A stretch of DNA of 64,000 nt from Lutimaribacter saemankumensis. Its GTDB lineage: Bacteria > Pseudomonadota > Alphaproteobacteria > Rhodobacterales > Rhodobacteraceae. The DNA is taken from contig NZ_FNEB01000002.1 of NCBI RefSeq assembly GCF_900100005.1, forward strand, positions 1-64,000, given 5' to 3'. The translations under genes were made by a program, and so were the position numbers. Of this stretch, positions 1 through 17,456 are shown piece by piece. The notes below the pieces were generated by a model. The model ran no database searches. It had not been told where the DNA came from and saw only the letters and a list, made by a program, of their open reading frames with translations. Each line of letters opens with the position of its first letter. Within the stretch, counting starts at the first letter, position 1.

Positions 1-172
<172 letters not shown>

Positions 173-179
173 CATCCCG

Positions 180-2303
180 TTATGCGTATTTCGCCTGAAT
201 CTCGTCCGAGATGTTCTGCGGAACCGGGTTGTAATGGTCGAACTGCATCGTGAACTGCGCGCGGCCCGAAGACATCGAGCGCAGCGTGTTGATGTAGCCG
301 AACATGTTCGCCAGCGGCACGAAGGCATTGATCGCGACGGCGTTGCCGCGCGGTTCCTGCCCCGACACCTGGCCCCGACGCGAAGTCAGGTCACCGATGA
401 TGTTGCCGGTGTATTCTTCCGGCGTGATCACTTCGACCTTCATCATCGGTTCCAACAGCTTTGCGCCGGCCTTTTTGAGACCTTCGCGCATGCACATGCG
501 GGACGCGATTTCGAACGCCAGAACGCTGGAGTCCACATCGTGGAACTTACCGTCGATCAGCGCGACCTTGAAATCGATCACGGGGAAGCCGGCAAGCGGG
601 CCGCTGTCCATGACGGACTGGATGCCCTTTTCCACGCCCGGGATGTATTCCTTGGGCACGGCACCGCCGACGATGCGGGATTCGAAGGAGTAACCTTCGC
701 CCGGCTCGGTCGGGGTGATGATGAGCTTGACCTCGGCATACTGACCCGAACCACCCGACTGCTTCTTGTGGGTGTAGGTGTGCTCGATCTCGTGGCTGAT
801 CGTTTCGCGATAGGCCACCTGCGGCGCACCGATGTTCGCCTCGACCTTGAATTCGCGCTTCAGACGATCGACCAGGATGTCGAGGTGCAGTTCGCCCATG
901 CCCTTCATGATGGTCTGGCCGGACTCGAGGTCGGTTTCGACGCGGAAGGAGGGGTCTTCTGCCGCAAGCCGTGCAAGGCCCGCCGACATCTTTTCCTGGT
1001 CGCCCTTGGTCTTGGGCTCGACCGCGATCTCGATCACGGGATCGGGGAAGGTCATGGTTTCCAGAACCACCGGTTCTTTCGGGTCGCACAGCGTGTCACC
1101 CGTGGTGGTGTCCTTCAGACCCGCCAGCGCGATGATGTCGCCGGCAAATGCCTCTTCGATCTCTTCACGGTTGTTCGAGTGCATCATCATCATGCGCCCG
1201 ATACGCTCGCGCTTGCCCTTGGTCGAGTTCAGGACGCTGTCGCCCTTGCCCAGGACACCCGAGTAGATGCGGGTGAAGGTCAGCGAGCCGACGAACGGGT
1301 CGTTCATGATTTTGAACGCCAGACCGGCGAAGGGCATGTTGTCGTCCGCGCGGCGGGCGATGTTACGCTCTTCGGTTTCGTCATCGGGGCTGAAGCCCAT
1401 GTAATCGACCACGTCCAGCGGCGACGGCAGGTAATCGACAACGGCGTTCAGCAGCGGCTGCACACCCTTGTTCTTGAATGCCGAACCACACAGAACCGGA
1501 ACGAATTTCAGCGCCAGCGTGCCCTTGCGGATCAGCTTGCGCAGCGTCGGGATGTCGGGCTCTTCGCCTTCGAGGTACGCCATCATCGCGTCGTCGTCCA
1601 TTTCGACGGCGTTCTCGATCAGCTTGGCGCGCCATTCGTCGGCGGTGTCCTTGAGGCTGTCGCGGATCGGCTGACGGGTCCAGGATGCACCCAGGTCTTC
1701 GCCCTTCCAGGTCCATTCTTCCATGGTCACCAGATCGACGATGCCTTCCAGCTCGTTCTCGGCGCCGATCGGGATCTGGATCGGGGCTGCAATGGCACCG
1801 GTGCGATCCTCGATCATGTGCACGCAGTTGAAGAAGTCTGCGCCGATCTTGTCCATCTTGTTGACGAACACGATACGCGGAACCTTGTAACGGTCGGCCT
1901 GACGCCACACCGTTTCGGTCTGCGGTTCGACACCGGCGTTAGCGTCGAGCACCGCAACGGCACCGTCAAGCACGGCCAGCGAACGTTCCACCTCGATGGT
2001 GAAGTCCACGTGTCCGGGCGTGTCGATGATGTTCATCCGGTACTTGGTGTCCGAGGTGCCTTCGGCGGTCGGATCTTCCTGCCACTGCCAGAAGGTGGTG
2101 GTCGCAGCCGAAGTGATCGTGATGCCGCGTTCCTGCTCCTGCTCCATCCAGTCCATGGTGGCTGCACCATCGTGCACCTCACCGATGTTGTGGGACTTGC
2201 CGGTGTAGAAAAGGATACGCTCCGAGCAGGTGGTCTTGCCTGCATCGATATGCGCCATGATACCGAAGTTGCGGTACCGTTCGAGGGGATATTCGCGTGC
2301 CAT
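180..2303 (-). CDS. fusA: Elongation factor G
   Basis: This 707-residue translational GTPase catalyses ribosomal translocation and, with RRF, ribosome recycling. The N-terminus [20 protein letters not shown] runs into AGKTT, giving the G1 P-loop. The G3 (DTPGHVDF) and G4 (NKMDK) motifs follow, and the domain IV-V sequence is full length, including [16 protein letters not shown] near residue 555. The length fits bacterial EF-G. It starts 24 nt after rpsG and precedes tuf, the canonical str-operon order. There is no sign of the truncation or G-domain loss seen in some EF-G paralogues. Confidence 0.98.
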   Translation of the reverse strand: MAREYPLERYRNFGIMAHIDAGKTTCSERILFYTGKSHNIGEVHDGAATMDWMEQEQERGITITSAATTTFWQWQEDPTAEGTSDTKYRMNIIDTPGHVDFTIEVERSLAVLDGAVAVLDANAGVEPQTETVWRQADRYKVPRIVFVNKMDKIGADFFNCVHMIEDRTGAIAAPIQIPIGAENELEGIVDLVTMEEWTWKGEDLGASWTRQPIRDSLKDTADEWRAKLIENAVEMDDDAMMAYLEGEEPDIPTLRKLIRKGTLALKFVPVLCGSAFKNKGVQPLLNAVVDYLPSPLDVVDYMGFSPDDETEERNIARRADDNMPFAGLAFKIMNDPFVGSLTFTRIYSGVLGKGDSVLNSTKGKRERIGRMMMMHSNNREEIEEAFAGDIIALAGLKDTTTGDTLCDPKEPVVLETMTFPDPVIEIAVEPKTKGDQEKMSAGLARLAAEDPSFRVETDLESGQTIMKGMGELHLDILVDRLKREFKVEANIGAPQVAYRETISHEIEHTYTHKKQSGGSGQYAEVKLIITPTEPGEGYSFESRIVGGAVPKEYIPGVEKGIQSVMDSGPLAGFPVIDFKVALIDGKFHDVDSSVLAFEIASRMCMREGLKKAGAKLLEPMMKVEVITPEEYTGNIIGDLTSRRGQVSGQEPRGNAVAINAFVPLANMFGYINTLRSMSSGRAQFTMQFDHYNPVPQNISDEIQAKYA

Positions 2304-2327
2304 TTGGCCTGATCCTTACGGTCTGAA

Positions 2328-2798
2328 TTACCAGCGATAGTGGCTGAACGCCTTGTTGGCGTCGGCCATCTTGTGGGTGTCTTCGCGCTTTTTCACGGCT
2401 GCACCGCGCGACTGAACCGCATCGAGCAGTTCGCCGGCAAGGCGCTCTTCCATGGTGTTTTCGTTGCGCGAGCGCGAGGCCGAAATCAGCCAGCGGATGG
2501 CCAGGGCCTCACGGCGTTCCGGGCGAACTTCGACCGGCACCTGATAGGTGGCACCACCAACGCGGCGCGAGCGAACTTCGACCGACGGCTTGATGTTGTC
2601 GAGCGCCTCGTGGAACACCTCGACGGGGGCGCGCTTGATCTTTTGCTCGACGCGGTCGAGGGCACCGTAGACGATGCGCTCGGCGACGGATTTCTTACCG
2701 TCGAGCATCAGGTTGTTCATGAACTTGGTCAGCACCCGGTCGCCATACTTGGCGTCGGGCAGGATTTCGCGTTTTTCAGCGGCGTGACGACGGGACAT
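2328..2798 (-). CDS. rpsG: Small ribosomal subunit protein uS7
   Basis: This 156-residue protein begins [20 protein letters not shown] and carries the conserved uS7 core ([20 protein letters not shown]) and the C-terminal [21 protein letters not shown] type tail. uS7 nucleates assembly of the 30S head on 16S rRNA and contacts the E-site tRNA. The length is standard. It follows rpsL by 12 nt and precedes fusA by 24 nt, so the three are cotranscribed. In enterobacteria S7 represses the str operon through the rpsL-rpsG spacer; here that spacer is too short for the same structure. Confidence 0.97.
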   Translation of the reverse strand: MSRRHAAEKREILPDAKYGDRVLTKFMNNLMLDGKKSVAERIVYGALDRVEQKIKRAPVEVFHEALDNIKPSVEVRSRRVGGATYQVPVEVRPERREALAIRWLISASRSRNENTMEERLAGELLDAVQSRGAAVKKREDTHKMADANKAFSHYRW

Positions 2799-2810
2799 TC
2801 TGTAATCCTC

Positions 2811-3182
2811 TTACTTCGGACGCTTGGCGCCGTATTTCGAGCGGCGCTGCTTACGATCCTTGACGCCCTGGGTATCCAGAACACCGCGCAGGATGTGGTA
2901 GCGCACACCGGGAAGGTCTTTCACACGGCCGCCACGGATCAGGACAACCGAGTGTTCCTGAAGGTTGTGGCTTTCGCCGGGGATATAGCTGATCACCTCG
3001 TAGCCGTTGGTCAGGCGCACCTTGGCCACTTTACGCATGGCCGAGTTCGGCTTTTTCGGCGTGGTGGTGTAGACGCGTGTGCAGACGCCGCGCTTTTGCG
3101 GGCACTGCTCAAGATGCATCGACTTCGAACGTTTGACTTTGGGCTGCCGCGGCTTGCGGATCAGCTGCTGGATCGTTGGCAT
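2811..3182 (-). CDS. rpsL: Small ribosomal subunit protein uS12
   Basis: This 123-residue decoding-centre protein begins [20 protein letters not shown]. An open frame extends 15 codons further upstream, but the family consistently starts at MPTIQQL and a purine-rich GAAAGAG stretch precedes this ATG, so I chose 3182. The two loops linked to streptomycin response ([13 protein letters not shown] and [14 protein letters not shown]) have the wild-type lysines, so no resistance substitution is visible. It is the first gene of the rpsL-rpsG-fusA-tuf operon, with a leader of about 220 nt behind a consensus promoter at 3409-3437. Confidence 0.97.
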   Translation of the reverse strand: MPTIQQLIRKPRQPKVKRSKSMHLEQCPQKRGVCTRVYTTTPKKPNSAMRKVAKVRLTNGYEVISYIPGESHNLQEHSVVLIRGGRVKDLPGVRYHILRGVLDTQGVKDRKQRRSKYGAKRPK

Positions 3183-3408
3183 TGGGTCTCTTTCCCCGTC
3201 TATCAACACATGTGTCTGCGCGGGCATCCCCGCGCGGTTTCCGTTTCAAACCGCCTTGTGCGTCCACAAAGCGAAAAAACCGCCATCGTTCCCATTCCGA
3301 GGTGAACGACGCGGTGGGTTTCCAGAGGATCGAGGCAGCATTAGCCTGGATCGTGTCCACTACAGTTCTGATATCGGCATAGGGGGAGACCCCGCGCCGG
3401 ATGACGGG

Positions 3409-3437
3409 CGTATAGGGGGAGTCGCGGGGGTTGTCAA
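3409..3437 (-). promoter_or_regulatory. Sigma70-type promoter of the rpsL-rpsG-fusA-tuf operon
   Basis: On the minus strand a perfect -35 box TTGACA (3432-3437) is separated by exactly 17 nt from a -10 box TATACG (3409-3414). It lies about 220 nt upstream of the rpsL start and downstream of the glycosyltransferase gene, where an operon promoter is needed because rpsL is detached from rpoC in this genome. The spacing and -35 match are convincing; the start point near 3402 is an estimate. Confidence 0.7.
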
Positions 3438-3440
3438 CAA

Positions 3441-3454
3441 CACGCAATGGCGTG
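3441..3454 (-). terminator. Possible weak terminator after the glycosyltransferase gene
   Basis: The inverted repeat CACGC/GCGTG with a 4-nt loop (3441-3445, 3450-3454) lies 9 nt after the stop of the minus-strand glycosyltransferase gene. It is followed on that strand by TTGTT. The stem is short and the T-tract runs directly into the -35 box of the rpsL promoter, so termination and initiation would be back to back. Weak evidence. Confidence 0.3.
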
Positions 3455-3462
3455 ATTGGCGT

Positions 3463-4308
3463 TCAGTCGCCATGCAGCAATTTCAGCCAGGCGTCATTCA
3501 GCCGGCCGTGGTCGATGTTGAACCGTTCTAGCAATGTTTCGCCAAGCGTATCCGCCTTTTGCCAGGCATCGTCGGCATTGTGTGGGTTCACCGATACGCC
3601 GCTGTCATTGCCGCCATGCGCGCCGCGCAGATACATCGGCACCTTCGGAAAGGTGATCGTGGGGATACGTTTCCATAACTGCGCATGGTTGAAATCGAGC
3701 AGGCTCAGATCGCTTTGAGGCCGCTGAAAAAGAACCAGCGCGGGCGTCCAGTATCGTGACGTCACCGGCTGGAATTGCACCCCGTTGGATTCGGTGCGCA
3801 GGATGAAGCCACGATTGAAATCCAGCGCCATCTTTCCACCCGACCGGAAAAGCGCCTTGGTCCGGCTGAAAACGTCGCGCGTGCGCTCGACGATATCGAC
3901 GGCCGATGCGTCGTCATCGTCAAACCGAATTTCCGCCACCGCGCGTACAGACGGGTCGCGGTGCGACTGCATCACGTCGCGGCAAATGTCCTGATGCGGC
4001 TGTCCCTCGGGTGCGTAGACCGGCTTTATCTGCGGCACATCTGCAATGAGCGTGTCGATCCGGTCGCGCGTTTCGCCGGGCAACTGGTCGCCCATCAGCA
4101 TCACGATCGTAAAGTCGGGATCGGTTTGCGCCCGCAGTGGCGGCAATACGACATGCTCCAGGAAAAACAGGCGCAAAGCCAGGCGCATCGGATCGTACAA
4201 GGCCGCGCGGATGGCTTCGAGACCGCCCAACGCTTCGCGCTGAAAGGCACCCGGCGCCGAAGGATAATTCCAGCGGCACAGTCCCAAAACCTGGACCGGA
4301 ACGGTCAT
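3463..4308 (-). CDS. Putative rhamnosyl-type glycosyltransferase
   Basis: This 281-residue soluble protein resembles the alphaproteobacterial family described as putative rhamnosyl transferase. Features I associate with that family are the LGLCRWNYPS start, the acidic RFDDDDASAVD segment near residue 128 that looks like a nucleotide-sugar/metal site, and SRYWTPALVLFQ further on. It has no signal peptide or membrane segment. It overlaps the upstream transporter gene by 4 nt (ATGA), so the two are translationally coupled. Neither has an evident link to the flanking ribosomal and RNA polymerase genes. The sugar donor and acceptor are unknown; a role in surface polysaccharide is an inference. Confidence 0.6.
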   Translation of the reverse strand: MTVPVQVLGLCRWNYPSAPGAFQREALGGLEAIRAALYDPMRLALRLFFLEHVVLPPLRAQTDPDFTIVMLMGDQLPGETRDRIDTLIADVPQIKPVYAPEGQPHQDICRDVMQSHRDPSVRAVAEIRFDDDDASAVDIVERTRDVFSRTKALFRSGGKMALDFNRGFILRTESNGVQFQPVTSRYWTPALVLFQRPQSDLSLLDFNHAQLWKRIPTITFPKVPMYLRGAHGGNDSGVSVNPHNADDAWQKADTLGETLLERFNIDHGRLNDAWLKLLHGD

Positions 4309-5204
4309 TGCCGCACCGCCTGCGGGCCCCGCGCTAGTTGCCGCTCACGGTAGAGCATGAAGATACCGCTGCCGACGACAACCGCCGCGCCGACCAGCGT
4401 GACCGGTGCGGGCCAGTCGCCGAACACCGCCCATCCCAGGATCAACGCCCAGATCAGACCGGTGTATCGAAACGGTGTCACGAACGAGATTTCACCGATC
4501 CGCATGACCATCACCGAAAAGAGATACCCGCCGAAGATCATCACCGACGCACCAAGGATCTTAAGGCCGGCCCCGGTCGTCACCGGCACCCAGCTGTCCA
4601 TGAGGCTGCCAAGACCAAAGAACACCATGACGGCCCCCGATGTCAGGAATGTCACCAGCATCGAAGGGGTCTCGGCACTCAGCCGCCTGGTGCACAGGTC
4701 GCGCATCGTGACGAAACCGACCGCAATCAGTGCATAGACGGAATAAAGGGTGAAGCCCTCGGTTCCCGGGCGCACAATCAGCAGGACACCGCACAGGCCG
4801 ATCAAAATCGCGCTCAGACGACGCCAGCCAAGCGGTTCGGCGAACAGCAAGGCCGCCGTCAATGTCACCACCAGCGGCAGCGATTGCAGGATTGCCGTCA
4901 CATTGGCCAGAGGCATGTTGAAAAGCGCCGTCAAAAAGAAATAGGCGGCGGCGATCTCGGCCACCAGCCGCAGGCCGACAAGTTGCCAGTCCCGACGCGG
5001 AATACGCCGCGAAAATGCCCCGAGCCGCCACGCCAGAAGGCCCACCAGGAACGTGGTCAGCAAACCACGAAGGAAAAGCAACTGGAACAGGGGCAACTCG
5101 CCCGCCAGTGCCTTGACGAAAGTGTCGTTCAGGGTGAAGGCCGCCATGCTGGCCATCATCAACAGCGCCCCCTTGAAATTGTCAGTCAAAGCGGCGCCTG
5201 TCAT
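4305..5204 (-). CDS. DMT superfamily (EamA-type) inner-membrane transporter
   Basis: This protein of about 299 residues has roughly ten hydrophobic segments in two EamA-like halves, for example GALLMMASMAAFTLNDTFVK and, in the second half, RYTGLIWALILGWAVFGDWP. The fold is that of drug/metabolite exporters. An in-frame GTG lies 30 nt upstream (5234), but neither start has a good ribosome binding site; I prefer the ATG at 5204 because the first hydrophobic segment follows it directly. It lies just downstream of the rpoC terminator and is coupled to the glycosyltransferase gene by a 4-nt overlap. The substrate cannot be predicted. Confidence 0.8.
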   Translation of the reverse strand: MTGAALTDNFKGALLMMASMAAFTLNDTFVKALAGELPLFQLLFLRGLLTTFLVGLLAWRLGAFSRRIPRRDWQLVGLRLVAEIAAAYFFLTALFNMPLANVTAILQSLPLVVTLTAALLFAEPLGWRRLSAILIGLCGVLLIVRPGTEGFTLYSVYALIAVGFVTMRDLCTRRLSAETPSMLVTFLTSGAVMVFFGLGSLMDSWVPVTTGAGLKILGASVMIFGGYLFSVMVMRIGEISFVTPFRYTGLIWALILGWAVFGDWPAPVTLVGAAVVVGSGIFMLYRERQLARGPQAVRQ

Positions 5205-5282
5205 GCCTTCTGTCCCGTAACTCGCGTTTCGCACCGACGAAACACCGTATTGCTACGAAAGAAAAGCCCCGTCGCTCAAACG

Positions 5283-5308
5283 AAAGGCCCCGCCGAAGCG
5301 GGGCCTTT
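5283..5308 (-). terminator. Rho-independent terminator of the rpoBC transcript
   Basis: On the minus strand an 11-bp perfect stem AAAGGCCCCGC/GCGGGGCCTTT closes on a TTCG tetraloop and runs into TTTCGTTTG. It begins 27 nt after the rpoC stop codon. The extra-stable loop and GC-rich stem make this a convincing end of the secE-to-rpoC cluster, separating it from the transporter and glycosyltransferase pair. Confidence 0.8.
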
Positions 5309-5334
5309 GCAGGATTTCAGGAACCTTCAGGCGA

Positions 5335-9576
<4,242 letters not shown>

Positions 9577-9611
9577 TTTCAATTCCTTGACAGAGGGCAG
9601 AGGGGGATGAG

Positions 9612-9628
9612 GACGGGGGGTGCCCCCG

Positions 9629-9630
<2 letters not shown>
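9612..9630 (-). other. Hairpin overlapping the rpoB stop codon
   Basis: A perfect 8-bp inverted repeat GACGGGGG/CCCCCGTC with a 3-nt loop spans the rpoB stop codon (complement of 9629-9631) and the short rpoB-rpoC spacer. There is no U-tract on the transcribed strand. It may influence coupling or mRNA processing between rpoB and rpoC. The structure is seen; the role is a guess. Confidence 0.45.
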
Positions 9631-13765
<4,135 letters not shown>

Positions 13766-13945
13766 ATGTCTGGTCACCTTTCGTTTCTCATCAGACGTCA
13801 CGACCGTCGGGCCCCGGTCATGCGCCCATCCGAAACAGGGGGTTCTGGATCAATTCCCGGGCATTGTCCCACCAACGCCCTCCCGATCCGGTGAACCGCG
13901 CCTTGGAAAACGCCCCCTCGATGGGGCCCTTGCCAAGACAGGTTC

Positions 13946-14005
13946 GGCTGGGCCCGGGATTTGCCCGGACCCAGCCAATTTCTTCGTCCCCGGGGCACGC
14001 CCCGG
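13946..14005 (-). other. Structured rplL-rpoB intergenic region with two hairpins
   Basis: Two hairpins lie in the 246-nt spacer between the rplL stop and rpoB. The larger (13946-13976) pairs GGCTGGG with CCCAGCC and CCGGG with CCCGG around an ATTTG loop, with one internal mismatch. The other (13990-14005) pairs CCGGGGC with GCCCCGG right after the rplL stop. Neither has a U-tract. In Escherichia coli the equivalent spacer holds a partial attenuator and an RNase III site that set the L7/L12:RNA polymerase ratio; I infer a similar function here. Confidence 0.45.
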
Positions 14006-14011
14006 CGCTGA

Positions 14012-14395
14012 TTACTTCAGCTCGACTTCGGCGCCAGCTGCTTCCAGCTTGGCTTTGATGTCTTCGGCTTCTGCCTTGTCGACGCCTTCTTTCACGGCTT
14101 TGCCGCCGGCTTCGACCAGTTCCTTGGCTTCTTTCAGGCCCAGGCCGGTGATGCCGCGAACTTCCTTGATCACGTTGATCTTGGATGCGCCTGCCGACTT
14201 CAGGATGACGTCGAACTCGGTCTGCTCTTCAGCAGCCGCGCCTGCGTCACCGCCAGCCGCCGGGCCAGCCATCATCACTGCGCCGCCAGCGGCGGGCTCG
14301 ATGCCGTACTCATCCTTCAGGATGGTTTTCAGTTCTTGTGCTTCGAGAAGCGTCAGACCAACGATCTCTTCTGCGAGTTTCTTCAGATCAGCCAT
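14012..14395 (-). CDS. rplL: Large ribosomal subunit protein bL12 (L7/L12)
   Basis: This 127-residue acidic stalk protein has three parts: an N-terminal dimerisation helix ([20 protein letters not shown]), an Ala/Gly-rich hinge near residues 35-55, and the conserved C-terminal factor-binding domain with [14 protein letters not shown]. It recruits translational GTPases such as EF-Tu and EF-G to the ribosome. Its length is standard. It is 70 nt downstream of rplJ, its anchoring partner, and both are expected to share autoregulation through the rplJ leader. Confidence 0.97.
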   Translation of the reverse strand: MADLKKLAEEIVGLTLLEAQELKTILKDEYGIEPAAGGAVMMAGPAAGGDAGAAAEEQTEFDVILKSAGASKINVIKEVRGITGLGLKEAKELVEAGGKAVKEGVDKAEAEDIKAKLEAAGAEVELK

Positions 14396-14465
14396 TTTAC
14401 TGTTTCCGTCTATTTAGATGTGTTCCAACGTCAGGCAATCGCCACGACGCGGGGTTTCAGGTTGC

Positions 14466-14984
14466 TCAAGCCGCCTCGGCCTTCTCTTCGATGGTCGAGA
14501 GGATGCTTGCGATGTTCGAAGCAGGTGCGCCAATGGCCCCGGCAATGTTCGAAGCGGGTGCGCCGATGCAGCCCACGATCGAAGCAATAAGCTCCTCGCG
14601 CGACGGCATTTTCGACACGGCTTCGACACCGGCCCGGTCCAGAGCGTTCTCGCCCATTGCACCGCCAAGGATTTCGAACTTTTTGTTCTCCTTGGCGAAG
14701 TCCTCGGCCACCTTGGCTGCTGCCACGGGGTCTTCGGAATAGGCAAGAACGGTCATGCCCGACAGAAGGCTCGCAATGCTTTCGCACGGCTTTCCCTCAA
14801 GGGCGATCTTGGCGAGCCTGTTCTTGGCAACGCGTACGGACCCGCCCGCTTCACGCATTTTGGCGCGCAGGTCCTGCATCTCGGCAACCGTGATCCCCGC
14901 GTAGTGTGCTACCACCACGACGCCAGAGCTTTCGAAGATCTGGCCGAGTTCTTCGACCACTTTCTCTTTCTGGGCTCTATCCAC
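14466..14984 (-). CDS. rplJ: Large ribosomal subunit protein uL10
   Basis: This 172-residue protein begins [20 protein letters not shown] and anchors the L7/L12 stalk to 23S rRNA. The C-terminal helical region carries a duplicated segment ([18 protein letters not shown], near residues 142-160) in front of the terminal stalk-binding helix. In characterised bacteria the L10-L12 complex represses its own synthesis by binding the rplJ leader; the 235-nt structured gap upstream fits that. It lies between rplA and rplL in the standard order. Confidence 0.97.
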   Translation of the reverse strand: MDRAQKEKVVEELGQIFESSGVVVVAHYAGITVAEMQDLRAKMREAGGSVRVAKNRLAKIALEGKPCESIASLLSGMTVLAYSEDPVAAAKVAEDFAKENKKFEILGGAMGENALDRAGVEAVSKMPSREELIASIVGCIGAPASNIAGAIGAPASNIASILSTIEEKAEAA

Positions 14985-15219
14985 AGTTTCACTCCAAGTT
15001 TGGGGGTTGCCCCCCGGCTCATATTTGGCGGGTTCCCCCGCCGTTCGGGTCCAATTTCAGGGTCCCGAGGCCAGATCGCCCGAGGGGTTCACACCCGACG
15101 GTCAATTGTCTCGTTCCCCATCTCAGGAAGGAATTATAGGGCTTGCGCCCAACCCTCCGTCTCGGACAGGACAGGGCCGTTTCCGGCCCCGCCATTCAGC
15201 GGGTCACCCCGCGGAATTC
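14985..15219 (-). promoter_or_regulatory. rplJ 5' leader, candidate L10(L12) autoregulatory RNA
   Basis: The 235-nt spacer between rplA and rplJ is rich in hairpins. One at 15174-15189 pairs GGGCCG with CGGCCC and, on the transcribed strand, closes on a GAAA tetraloop of the GNRA type. Another at 15027-15042 pairs GGCGGG with CCCGCC. Position and structure match the ribosomal L10 leader class that binds L10(L12) to repress rplJL translation. I did not fold the full leader or identify the kink-turn, so the class assignment is inferred. Confidence 0.5.
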
Positions 15220-15918
15220 TTATTCGGCCGTAACGTTGGCCACGTCGATCGACACGCCAGGGCCCATGGTCGAGCTCAGCGACACCTTTTTCATATAGGT
15301 GCCCTTGGCGCCCGCTGGCTTCGCCCTGGCGACGGCCGACACGAATGCACGGATGTTTTCCACCAGCTTGCCTTCGTCGAACGATGCCTTGCCGACACCT
15401 GCGTGCACGACACCGGCCTTTTCGACCTTGAACTGGACTTCACCGCCCTTCGCGGCCTTGACCGCATCGGCGACATCCATGGTCACGGTGCCGACCTTGG
15501 GGTTCGGCATCAGGTTGCGCGGGCCAAGCACCTTACCCAGACGGCCGACGATCGGCATCATGTCGGGGGTCGCGATGCAGCGGTCGAAATCGATCTTGCC
15601 GCCCTGGATGGTTTCCATCAGGTCTTCGGCGCCGACGATGTCCGCTCCGGCTTCCTTGGCTTCGTCCGCCTTGGGGCCACGGGCGAAGACGGCGACGCGC
15701 ACGTCCTTGCCGGTGCCGTTCGGCAGGCCGACCACACCGCGGACCATCTGGTCTGCGTGGCGCGGGTCGACGCCCAGGTTCACGGAAATCTCGATGGTTT
15801 CATCGAATTTCGCAGTGGCGTTACCCTTGACCAGGGACACCGCTTCCTCGACCGACAGGTTTTCCTTGCCGACAAAGGCTTCGCGTGCTGCGCGGGTACG
15901 TTTTCCGAGTTTTGCCAT
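15220..15918 (-). CDS. rplA: Large ribosomal subunit protein uL1
   Basis: This 232-residue L1-stalk protein begins [20 protein letters not shown]. It contains the conserved [20 protein letters not shown] region in the RNA-binding domain, and the length is typical. uL1 binds 23S rRNA at the E-site and in many bacteria represses rplK-rplA translation. It begins 1 nt after the rplK stop, so translation of the two is coupled. Confidence 0.97.
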   Translation of the reverse strand: MAKLGKRTRAAREAFVGKENLSVEEAVSLVKGNATAKFDETIEISVNLGVDPRHADQMVRGVVGLPNGTGKDVRVAVFARGPKADEAKEAGADIVGAEDLMETIQGGKIDFDRCIATPDMMPIVGRLGKVLGPRNLMPNPKVGTVTMDVADAVKAAKGGEVQFKVEKAGVVHAGVGKASFDEGKLVENIRAFVSAVARAKPAGAKGTYMKKVSLSSTMGPGVSIDVANVTAE

Positions 15919-15919
15919 C

Positions 15920-16345
15920 TTACTTCACCTCGATGCCCATGGACCGCGCCGAACCCAGGATGATCTGCATGGCGGCGTCGATATCGTTGGCGTTGAGGTC
16001 TTTCATCTTTGCCTCGGCGATTTCGCGCACCTGCGCGACGGTCACGGTGCCCACGGTCTCGCGACCAGGGGCGTTCGCGCCCGATTTCAGCTTGGCGGCC
16101 TTCTTCAGATAGTACGACGCCGGCGGCGTCTTGATGTCCATCGTGAAGGACTTGTCCTGGTAGTAATGGATCACCGTCGGGCAAGGTGCGCCCGGCTCCA
16201 TGTCCGCCGTCTTGGCGTTGAAGGCCTTGGTGAATTCCATGATGTTGATGCCGCGCTGACCCAGTGCGGGGCCCACGGGCGGCGAGGGGTTCGCCTGACC
16301 GGCGGGCACCTGAAGTTTCAGCGTGCCGACGAGTTTCTTGGCCAT
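15920..16345 (-). CDS. rplK: Large ribosomal subunit protein uL11
   Basis: This 141-residue protein starts [20 protein letters not shown], with the frame open 7 codons further upstream; the ATG at 16345 is the family start and has a GGAGAGG site in front. The N-terminal proline-rich thiostrepton-binding region ([19 protein letters not shown]) and the C-terminal 23S-binding domain are both present. uL11 forms the GTPase-associated centre and is needed for RelA activation. It lies downstream of nusG and immediately upstream of rplA. Confidence 0.97.
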   Translation of the reverse strand: MAKKLVGTLKLQVPAGQANPSPPVGPALGQRGINIMEFTKAFNAKTADMEPGAPCPTVIHYYQDKSFTMDIKTPPASYYLKKAAKLKSGANAPGRETVGTVTVAQVREIAEAKMKDLNANDIDAAMQIILGSARSMGIEVK

Positions 16346-16367
16346 CTGGCCTCTCCTTCTTTCCAAC

Positions 16368-16392
16368 AGCCCGCTGACGCGTCAGCCGGGCT
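16368..16392 (-). other. Hairpin in the nusG-rplK spacer
   Basis: A long palindrome combines AGCCCG/CGGGCT outer arms with the perfect inner palindrome CTGACGCGTCAG, with one unpaired base. It lies in the 111-nt gap between nusG and rplK. The T-tract (TTTT) is on the plus-strand side, so for the minus-strand genes it is not a normal terminator. Processing or attenuation is possible. Confidence 0.4.
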
Positions 16393-16456
16393 TTTCGTTG
16401 TCGTGGTCCGGTCCGGGCATCGCGACGCCCTCGCCTCCCACGGCTCGTCACTCAGA

Positions 16457-16990
16457 TCACGATTGCTTCGTGACCTGCGTGAATTCCAGTTCGACCGGGG
16501 TTTCCCGGCCAAAGATCGACACCGACACCTTGAGGCGCTGGTTGTCTTCGTCCACTTCCTCGATCATGCCGTCGAAATCCTCGAAAGGACCGTCGTTGAC
16601 CTTGACCTTTTCGCCCACCTCGAAACGGATGAGCGTGCGCGGCGCTTCTTCACCCTCGGCCACACGGCCCAGGATCGCCTGAACTTCGGCGTCACGCATC
16701 GGCATCGGGCGCCCCTGCGGACCAAGGAACCCGGTCACGCGGTTGATCGAGTTGATCAGGTGATAGCCGCGGTCGGACATTTCCATGCGCACCAGAACGT
16801 AGCCGGGCATGAAACGGCGCTCGGTCGTCACCTTTTTCCCGCGGCGCACCTCGATCACTTCTTCGGTCGGCACAAGAACTTCCTCGATCTGGTCTTCCAG
16901 ACCGTTCTCCGAGACAGCCTGCCTGATCTGCTCGGCGACTTTCTTCTCGAAATTCGAGAGAACGCTCACCGAATACCAACGCTTCGCCAT
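16457..16990 (-). CDS. nusG: Transcription termination/antitermination factor NusG
   Basis: This 177-residue factor starts [20 protein letters not shown]; the frame is open 20 codons upstream but the MAKRWY start is conserved. It has the N-terminal NGN domain that binds RNA polymerase and a C-terminal KOW domain ([19 protein letters not shown]) that binds Rho or ribosomal uS10. It couples transcription with translation. It lies downstream of secE, but an intrinsic-terminator-like hairpin stands between them. Confidence 0.97.
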   Translation of the reverse strand: MAKRWYSVSVLSNFEKKVAEQIRQAVSENGLEDQIEEVLVPTEEVIEVRRGKKVTTERRFMPGYVLVRMEMSDRGYHLINSINRVTGFLGPQGRPMPMRDAEVQAILGRVAEGEEAPRTLIRFEVGEKVKVNDGPFEDFDGMIEEVDEDNQRLKVSVSIFGRETPVELEFTQVTKQS

Positions 16991-17070
16991 CTTGACCTCA
17001 GTCCTTGCCTTTTCGGCCCGCTGACCGAAAACTTGTTTGAATTCTTGCACTTACGCGCACGACCCGAAAC

Positions 17071-17105
17071 AAAAAATCGGCGTGCAACACGAATCGCCGC
17101 ACGCC
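17071..17105 (-). terminator. Intrinsic terminator or attenuator between secE and nusG
   Basis: On the minus strand a perfect 7-bp stem GGCGTGC/GCACGCC (17079-17085, 17099-17105) with a 13-nt loop is followed after 2 nt by six consecutive T residues (17071-17076). This is the layout of a Rho-independent terminator, in the 196-nt gap after the secE stop and 81 nt before the nusG start. It suggests that secE and nusG are not simply cotranscribed, or that read-through is regulated. Confidence 0.6.
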
Positions 17106-17186
17106 ATATTCGGATCAGACCTGCCTGTTACAAAGAATGCTCAGGCTTGGCAACCCTGACGGGCGGAATTTCGCGGTGTCCGGCGC

Positions 17187-17384
17187 TTAGCCGAAGACGG
17201 TCAGGATCGCCTGCAGCCCAGAGCGGATCAGCAGGTCAACCAGACCGAAGAAAACGGCAGTCAGTGCCGCCATGATGAATACCATCACCGTGGTCAGCAC
17301 CACTTCGCGGCGGGTCGGCCAGACCACCTTGGACACTTCGGCCCGGGTCTGCTGAATGAACTGGAGGGGGTTCGTGCGCGCCAT
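17187..17384 (-). CDS. secE: Preprotein translocase subunit SecE
   Basis: This 65-residue protein has the short single-span SecE form of alphaproteobacteria. A cytoplasmic amphipathic helix containing the conserved VVWPTRREV motif is followed by one transmembrane helix (residues about 30-55). SecE clamps SecY in the SecYEG channel. It is the first gene of the secE-nusG-rplKAJL-rpoBC cluster. No tRNA-Trp gene, common next to secE in some bacteria, was found in front of it. Confidence 0.95.
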   Translation of the reverse strand: MARTNPLQFIQQTRAEVSKVVWPTRREVVLTTVMVFIMAALTAVFFGLVDLLIRSGLQAILTVFG

Positions 17385-17414
17385 GCCTGCACCTTTTCAA
17401 TCGGATCAGAGGCC

Positions 17415-17443
17415 CACATACTTGCCCGTTGCCACAAATTCAA
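17415..17443 (-). promoter_or_regulatory. Candidate promoter of secE
   Basis: On the minus strand TTGAAT (17438-17443) and TATGTG (17415-17420) are separated by 17 nt, in the 72-nt gap upstream of secE. The -35 matches four of six consensus bases and the -10 is weak. Position and spacing are right, but the match is only moderate. Confidence 0.35.
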
Positions 17444-17456
17444 GGGCGCTCGCGGC

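Noticed and set aside
17385-17456. tRNA-Trp expected next to secE
   Set aside because: The gap is 72 nt and contains no T-loop consensus or cloverleaf on either strand.
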